Assembly (NCBI GenBank): GCA_002353295.1
Contig: DEJG01000026.1
Span: 244,234 to 308,233 of the forward strand
Direction: 5' to 3'
Source: Prevotella sp. UBA2754
GTDB lineage: Bacteria; Bacteroidota; Bacteroidia; Bacteroidales; Bacteroidaceae
Length of the DNA: 64,000 nt
Shown here: positions 61,001-64,000 of the stretch, in pieces
Layout: every line of letters begins with the position of its first letter
How positions within the stretch are numbered: the first letter of the stretch is position 1
Notes under the pieces: generated by a model
Seen by the model: the letters and a program-made list of their open reading frames with translations, nothing else
Database searches by the model: none
What the model was told of the DNA's origin: nothing
Translations under genes and position numbers: made by a program

Positions 61001-61104
61001 CCTTCTTTCTGTACAATGGGTTCATCGTCGCCTCCACGTGAAAGCAGGGCGGCAGTGATGCCTAGGGCAACCAGTGATATGACGACTATAAGTAGAAAAC
61101 TCAC
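58015..61104 (-). CDS. porW: PorW/SprE type IX secretion lipoprotein fused to a small Cys-rich membrane protein
   Basis: A 1029-codon ORF. Residues about 70-1029 are PorW (SprE), a TPR-rich outer-membrane lipoprotein needed for type IX secretion: SCSTKKNTATTRWWHSFNA, YNTYFNG, many TPRs, a Gln-rich low-complexity linker (about 500-560) and an acidic tail. Its own lipobox VMASC (Cys71) is intact. Residues 1-57 are a different small protein (membrane helix 3-22, CSSCSSRTEC), normally separate. A GTG at 60951 could start PorW alone. Overlaps aroA by 4 bp. Confidence 0.82.
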   Translation of the reverse strand: MSFLLIVVISLVALGITAALLSRGGDDEPIVQKEGDCSSCSSRTECKLIDLVEKGKKTCELLLLLLVMASCSTKKNTATTRWWHSFNARYNTYFNGSQAFIEGNLEKENGNHDDHTQLIPLYTVANKNSKDLGRGQFDRSIEKMEKAIRRHSIKARPVWKKNRRKTQKDIEWLNRREYNPFIWKAWLLMGKSQFQKGEFEEASATFGYMARLYQTQPVILARARAWQAKCYAEMDWLYEAEDLIIKQRRDSIPHQAAADWDYTLADYYIHSEKWTEATTYLRKAIRHEKRKKQRARMWFLMGQIEALQGHRQQAYDAYKRVIRLNPPYELEFNARIAQSEVMATLDAKSTIKKLRRMASSDNNKEYLDQVYYAIGNVYLNQRDTLRAIAAYEEGNKKATRSGTEKGVLLLQLGNLYWQKEKYADARRCYGEAIGLLDRDRPGYKELAERSKVLDELVPYTDAIHLQDSLQQLANMPEAERNKAIDRVIEELIRKEKEELRAQQETEAEQQMQQQGGQQQTSPISRPTPTPQQTPGSNLWYFYNQQAVSQGKQRFEQLWGRRPNSDNWQRSNLTVLKIDNEEESPEERDSLENEGVKGNSNGNIETTESNDSVSAENNDPHTREYYLAQIPFTEEQKQASDAIIMESLLKAGVILKDKLDNLSLSQRMLYRLVNQYPGYEHNDEAWYHLYLIYAREGRWAEADMALEQMRQQHKESQWTILLTDPYYAENQRFGQHIEDSLYAATYNAFRDERYQEVEANVKLSAQRFPNGQNRAKFLFIEGLSYLNNQRADSCVTRMRQIIELYPESEVSDMAGQIVKGVQQGRRLQGGRMTAADIWRQRQNLEHPGDSTQIDTLSTQLDTRYTFILAYSPDSINQNQLLYDIAKYNFTSYLVRNFDINIDTDGAISRMMVSGFRSYDEALQYAHQLSANLQMSQRLAGCKRIIISDQNLPLLGTVYSYDDYDIFYQEELAPVPVTKQQLLIQPDTIVEEADVEEAPQQENANEENDLFPPNEIPQNQETIDFDDDFYY

Positions 61105-62354
61105 GCTTTTATGATAGAAAAATGTGCTTCTGTGAGATCATCCCAATACTTAGGATACGATTTCGTTACAACTTGGGGATTGTTGATCTTTATTTGGTCG
61201 AGCCTACATGCGGCTGGAGCAAATGAGAGAGCCATGCGATGGTCTTCGTAGGTATCGATACTTAGATCGAGTTGTGGTTCACAGCGCTCTCCGTCCCACA
61301 TCAGTTCACTGTCGTTGATAGATTTAAGTATATATCCCATTTTTCGCATTTCCGTCTTTAAGGCATCTATGCGATCAGTCTCCTTGATTTTTAAGGTGGA
61401 GAGACCGCGGAAGTGGAAAGGAACATCAAGCAGGGCACAAGTAACGACAAACGTTTGAGCCAGGTCTGGAGAGTTTACAAAGTCATATTCCAATCGTGGT
61501 ACACAACGTCCCGAATGGCTGATGGTTATTGTGGTGGGTATTCCTTGTTGTTTCGACTCGAATTTGCTTTTCACACCCAATAAACTGAAAATGTAGCGTA
61601 GCGAAGAATCTCCTTGTTTCGAGCCATCCATCAGACCTTCTAGCCTTACTTCCGCATCAACATCTTTCGAGAGGGCTATAATTTCATACCAATAAGAGGC
61701 TCCACTCCAGTCGTTCTCAATGTAATACGATCGTTCCTTGTAAGGTTTAGGTTGAACCTTGATAGTTTCATAGTCATTCCATTCCGCATCGGCCCCAAAT
61801 TCATTCATGGTCCACAATGTCAGATCTATATATGGTCTAGAAATGATCTCGCCCTTTAGTTGCAGTGTCAATCCGTTTTTCAGCGATGGGGCAATCATCA
61901 GGAGTGCAGAAATGTACTGCGAACTGATATTCCCTGGTATTTCCAGTAATCCACCTTCCAGTTGTTTACCTCTAATGCGGAGCGGGGGAAATCCCTCTTC
62001 GCCAACATATTCAATATCTGCTCCTAAAAAACGCAAAGCTTCTACCAAAACACTAATGGGGCGATGTTGCATTCGTTCTGTTCCTGTCAGTATATGCTCC
62101 TCACCTTCTTTGACAGCTAGATAGGCAGTCATGAAGCGCATGGCAGTGCCGGCAGCCTTGATGTTTATTTCGTAAGGATTATCTTTTAGTGCAGCTATAA
62201 TCACTTCCGTATCGTCACAGTTGGAAAGGTTTTCGGGTAATATACTACCTCCCGACAGGGCATGAATAATCAAAGCCCTATTGGAAATGCTTTTCGAAGC
62301 GGGAAGTTTAGCAGTATGTCGGAGACGGTTTGGAGCCGTAATTGTATATTGCAT
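61101..62354 (-). CDS. aroA: 3-phosphoshikimate 1-carboxyvinyltransferase (EPSP synthase)
   Basis: A 417-aa EPSP synthase, the sixth shikimate-pathway enzyme. PASKSISNRALI near the N-terminus, GTAMRFMTAYLA, SSQYISALLM and the C-terminal KETDRIDAL and YEDHRMALSFA blocks are family signatures. The N-terminal motif departs from LPGSKS as is common in Bacteroidetes. It heads the aroA-porW-porX-tsaE unit and its stop overlaps the porW start by 4 bp. Start ATG at 62354. Confidence 0.93.
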   Translation of the reverse strand: MQYTITAPNRLRHTAKLPASKSISNRALIIHALSGGSILPENLSNCDDTEVIIAALKDNPYEINIKAAGTAMRFMTAYLAVKEGEEHILTGTERMQHRPISVLVEALRFLGADIEYVGEEGFPPLRIRGKQLEGGLLEIPGNISSQYISALLMIAPSLKNGLTLQLKGEIISRPYIDLTLWTMNEFGADAEWNDYETIKVQPKPYKERSYYIENDWSGASYWYEIIALSKDVDAEVRLEGLMDGSKQGDSSLRYIFSLLGVKSKFESKQQGIPTTITISHSGRCVPRLEYDFVNSPDLAQTFVVTCALLDVPFHFRGLSTLKIKETDRIDALKTEMRKMGYILKSINDSELMWDGERCEPQLDLSIDTYEDHRMALSFAPAACRLDQIKINNPQVVTKSYPKYWDDLTEAHFSIIKA

Positions 62355-62389
62355 ATATCTTGTTGTATACCTAATTATAATAATTGCTG

Positions 62390-62420
62390 CAAAGATAATT
62401 CAAAAAGGGCGAATATCTAA
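62390..62420 (-). promoter_or_regulatory. aroA promoter
   Basis: Minus strand TATCTTTG (62397-62390) with a TTAG element about 19 nt upstream (62420-62417). It lies back-to-back with the tRNA-Pro promoter, the two -33 elements 18 bp apart. Confidence 0.6.
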
Positions 62421-62437
62421 AAAAAGTCCGTTAAAAA

Positions 62438-62469
62438 TTTGCAAATCACGAAATAATGATGTACCTTTG
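62438..62469 (+). promoter_or_regulatory. tRNA-Pro promoter
   Basis: TTTG (62438-62441), 20-nt spacer, TACCTTTG (62462-62469), about 33 bases before the tRNA 5' end. A full consensus match. Confidence 0.75.
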
Positions 62470-62502
62470 CACCGCATTTCGAGAAAACGAGGTGTTGAGG
62501 AT

Positions 62503-62575
62503 CGGGATTTAGCGCAGTTGGTAGCGCACACGTCTGGGGGGCGCGAGGTCGCTGGTTCGAGTCCAGTAATCCCGA
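62503..62575 (+). tRNA. tRNA-Pro (GGG)
   Basis: Acceptor CGGGATT/AATCCCG, D arm GCGC...GCGC, anticodon loop CTGGGGG with anticodon GGG (62536-62538), T arm GCTGG-TTCGAGT-CCAGT. CCA is not encoded. The anticodon stem CACGT/GCGCG has an A-C mismatch at its second pair. Confidence 0.93.
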
Positions 62576-62588
62576 CTAAGGTAAGATT

Positions 62589-62623
62589 AACCGCTTGATT
62601 TTTCAAGCGGTTATTTTCTTTTT
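62589..62623 (+). terminator. terminator after tRNA-Pro
   Basis: AACCGCTTGA, loop TTTT, TCAAGCGGTT (62589-62612), followed by ATTTTCTTTTT. Confidence 0.9.
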
Positions 62624-62691
62624 ATGTCGATTTGCTAGCAATTTCGTTGGTCACTAAATACCCTTTTCCCCAAAAATATTTGTATTTCTTG

Positions 62692-62724
62692 TTTGTAATT
62701 TCTCTTTTTTTTTATGTATCTTTG
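62692..62724 (+). promoter_or_regulatory. promoter of the binding-protein gene
   Basis: TTTG (62692-62695), 21-nt spacer, TATCTTTG (62717-62724), about 53 bases before the ATG at 62778. Confidence 0.68.
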
Positions 62725-62777
62725 CAATCGAATAGTATTAAGAATGTAGTTCATACATAGGAGAAATTATATTAGAT

Positions 62778-63749
62778 ATGGCAAGCAAATCGCATGGAAT
62801 TACAATCAGAGTGCTGGTGCTAGTAGCAGTTTTTATCGCCCATTGTAACATGCTAAGGGCGCAGGATGAGACCATCGTGTTTACACCTCAGTGGACAGCG
62901 CAGGCCCAGTTTGCAGGCTATTATGTGGCCGAGTCAAAAGGATTCTATCGAGAGGCAGGGGTAAAGGTGCGTATAGAACATCCGTCGGTCACGCAGCCCG
63001 CCATGAGCCGACTGCGCAATAACCAGTGCCAGGCCACGACGCTACAGCTCTGTCAAGCATTGGAGATTGTTGACGGAGGCGTTCCTTTAGTCAATATCCT
63101 GCAGACATCGATGAACAATGCGATGGTTATTGTTTCGGCCCGAGGCAAGAACCCGCTAACGCAAAAGGGTGCCAAGGTCGGTATCTGGAGTGTCGGATTC
63201 GGCCAGTTAGCTATATGCATGAGTATCAAGGATCATTTGGACTATCAGTGGGTGCGCTTTGCCCAGAACGTCAATCTGTTTATTTCTGGTGCTCTCGATG
63301 CCACACTGGCCATGAGTTACAATGAGTATTATCAACTGGTGCAGGCAGGTCACAAGATGACCGATAAGAACGTGTACCGTTTTTGTGACCACGGCTATAA
63401 CGTGCAGGAAGACGGCATTTATATGACTCGTGAGTATTATGACACGCACAAGGAACAGGCACGCCGCTTCGCCCAGGCCAGCAGGAAAGGTTGGGAGTGG
63501 GCTGCTGCACATCCAGAGGAGGCACTTGATATCGTGATGCAGTATGTCAATAAGAACCGCATCGCCACGAACCGCGTGATGCAGCGACTGATGCTCAAGG
63601 AGGTGTTGCGACTGCAGGTAGACCGTGAATCGAAGAAGCGCGAGTTTCGCCTGCGCACAGACATGGTGCGGCAGGCCAGCCAGTTGATGGTAGAGAACAA
63701 AATGCTGAGTCGTGAAGTGGTCTATGGAGAACTAGTAAGTGAAAAATAA
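62778..63749 (+). CDS. NMT1/THI5-like periplasmic binding protein
   Basis: A 323-aa exported protein: signal peptide about residues 1-29 (LRAQ) and an NMT1/THI5-type (SsuA/ThiY-like) binding fold, with FTPQWTAQAQFAGYYVAESKGFY, a typical start in thiamine-precursor or sulfonate binding proteins. No ABC permease or ATPase gene follows in view. The next gene, 22 bp downstream, is a membrane sensor, so this protein more likely acts as a ligand-binding input for signalling. The ligand is not readable. Confidence 0.82.
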   Translation: MASKSHGITIRVLVLVAVFIAHCNMLRAQDETIVFTPQWTAQAQFAGYYVAESKGFYREAGVKVRIEHPSVTQPAMSRLRNNQCQATTLQLCQALEIVDGGVPLVNILQTSMNNAMVIVSARGKNPLTQKGAKVGIWSVGFGQLAICMSIKDHLDYQWVRFAQNVNLFISGALDATLAMSYNEYYQLVQAGHKMTDKNVYRFCDHGYNVQEDGIYMTREYYDTHKEQARRFAQASRKGWEWAAAHPEEALDIVMQYVNKNRIATNRVMQRLMLKEVLRLQVDRESKKREFRLRTDMVRQASQLMVENKMLSREVVYGELVSEK

Positions 63750-63770
63750 ATCATTTAATGCTGTATAGCA

Positions 63771-64000
63771 ATGAATAAGATTTTCGCATATATTCGTCAG
63801 AAGCTCTCTGTTAGGGTCAGTCTGTGGGTGGTGTTCTTTGCCACCATCATCTTTAATATCGCTCTCGGCTTCCTATTCTATCAGTCACGTGATACTGTGC
63901 GTCAGGAGGCAGTCAGTCGCGCTATGCAGATTTTGGACAAGACCTCGCTGCAAGTGGAAGGTATCCTGAACCGTGTGGAGGTGGCATCGAACATGACCAA
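63771..64000 (+). CDS. membrane sensor protein, N-terminus only
   Basis: An open frame from ATG 63771 that runs past the window end (76 codons seen). One membrane segment (about residues 17-37, VSLWVVFFATIIFNIALGFLF), then a helical extracytoplasmic start (QVEGILNRVEVASNMT) typical of dCache-type sensor domains. It lies 21 bp after the binding-protein gene. It could be a sensor phosphatase, histidine kinase or cyclase; the output domain is outside the window. Confidence 0.6.
   Translation, partial: MNKIFAYIRQKLSVRVSLWVVFFATIIFNIALGFLFYQSRDTVRQEAVSRAMQILDKTSLQVEGILNRVEVASNMT

Noticed and set aside
62281..62598. Open frame of 105 codons over the aroA promoter and tRNA-Pro.
   Set aside because: It crosses a tRNA gene and two promoters and has no protein-like features.

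Overview
The window is a chromosome segment from a member of Bacteroidales, most likely Prevotellaceae. The evidence is a SusC/SusD pair, the type IX secretion genes porX and porW, many promoters of the Bacteroidetes form TTTG-N19/21-TAnnTTTG, almost no Shine-Dalgarno sequences, lipoprotein-rich gene content, and housekeeping proteins of Bacteroidetes type. I see no rRNA, insertion sequence, phage or CRISPR array.

Layout. 127-9354 (+): one long overlapping operon: yicC, gmk, nadD, then envelope-glycan genes (a phosphoethanolamine-transferase-like protein, two acyltransferases, a HAD phosphatase, two paralogous polytopic proteins). 9351-12768 (-): two glycosyltransferases and a Wzx-type flippase. 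12896-14610 (+): a DUF1460 amidase-like lipoprotein and LicD. 14605-20871 (-): metG, uraA, a nucleotidyltransferase/PLP-enzyme fusion and an ornithine-cyclodeaminase-like protein. 20953 (+): msrC. 21401-25757 (-): a BlaI/BlaR1-type sensor operon with a TlpA-like protein and a TPR protein. A tRNA-Lys follows, then a lipoprotein/FtsX-like pair (-). 28861-31782 (+): rsmI and two lipoproteins, one a metalloprotease. 31783-32558 is a long non-coding stretch with palindromic repeats, an ATPase remnant and the susC leader. 32559-40195 (+): SusC, SusD, a surface lipoprotein and a C10 cysteine peptidase, which looks like a peptide-acquisition locus rather than a glycan one. 40424-43696 (+): a small outer-membrane barrel, a chimeric deletion-scar ORF and a GH43 enzyme. 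43685-48567 (-): purL and a chromate-transporter pair. 48650-51714 (-): psd, pssA, a small membrane protein and guaD. 51855-55969 (+): dnaE and trxA. 55999-62354 (-): aroA, porW, porX, tsaE. Then tRNA-Pro, an NMT1/THI5-like binding protein and the start of a membrane sensor cut by the window edge.

The most unusual feature is a set of short tandem 'word' arrays (7-, 8- or 9-bp units, several word families) scattered through the window. At four gene junctions an array fills the gap exactly: the upstream stop codon lies in the first unit and the downstream start codon touches the last. In at least eight other places arrays lie inside conserved genes, in frame, in loops or linkers (PurL twice, Wzx, a glycosyltransferase, both DUF6080-like paralogues, an acyltransferase, TsaE, the nucleotidyltransferase fusion). 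The two tandem paralogues carry arrays of different words at the same protein position, and PurL and an unrelated glycosyltransferase carry almost the same inserted peptide. I do not know of a described mechanism that explains this.

Other points of interest: a 10-codon leader ORF whose perfect Shine-Dalgarno sequence lies in a hairpin upstream of susC; an HTCS/GH43 chimeric ORF and an ATPase remnant, each bordered by palindromic repeats about 22 bp apart; PorW fused at its N-terminus to a small Cys-rich membrane protein; near-leaderless promoters; and a possible route for activating an amino-alcohol phosphate (LicD, nucleotidyltransferase/PLP fusion, OCD-like protein). All functional assignments come from reading motifs. 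No database search was run.
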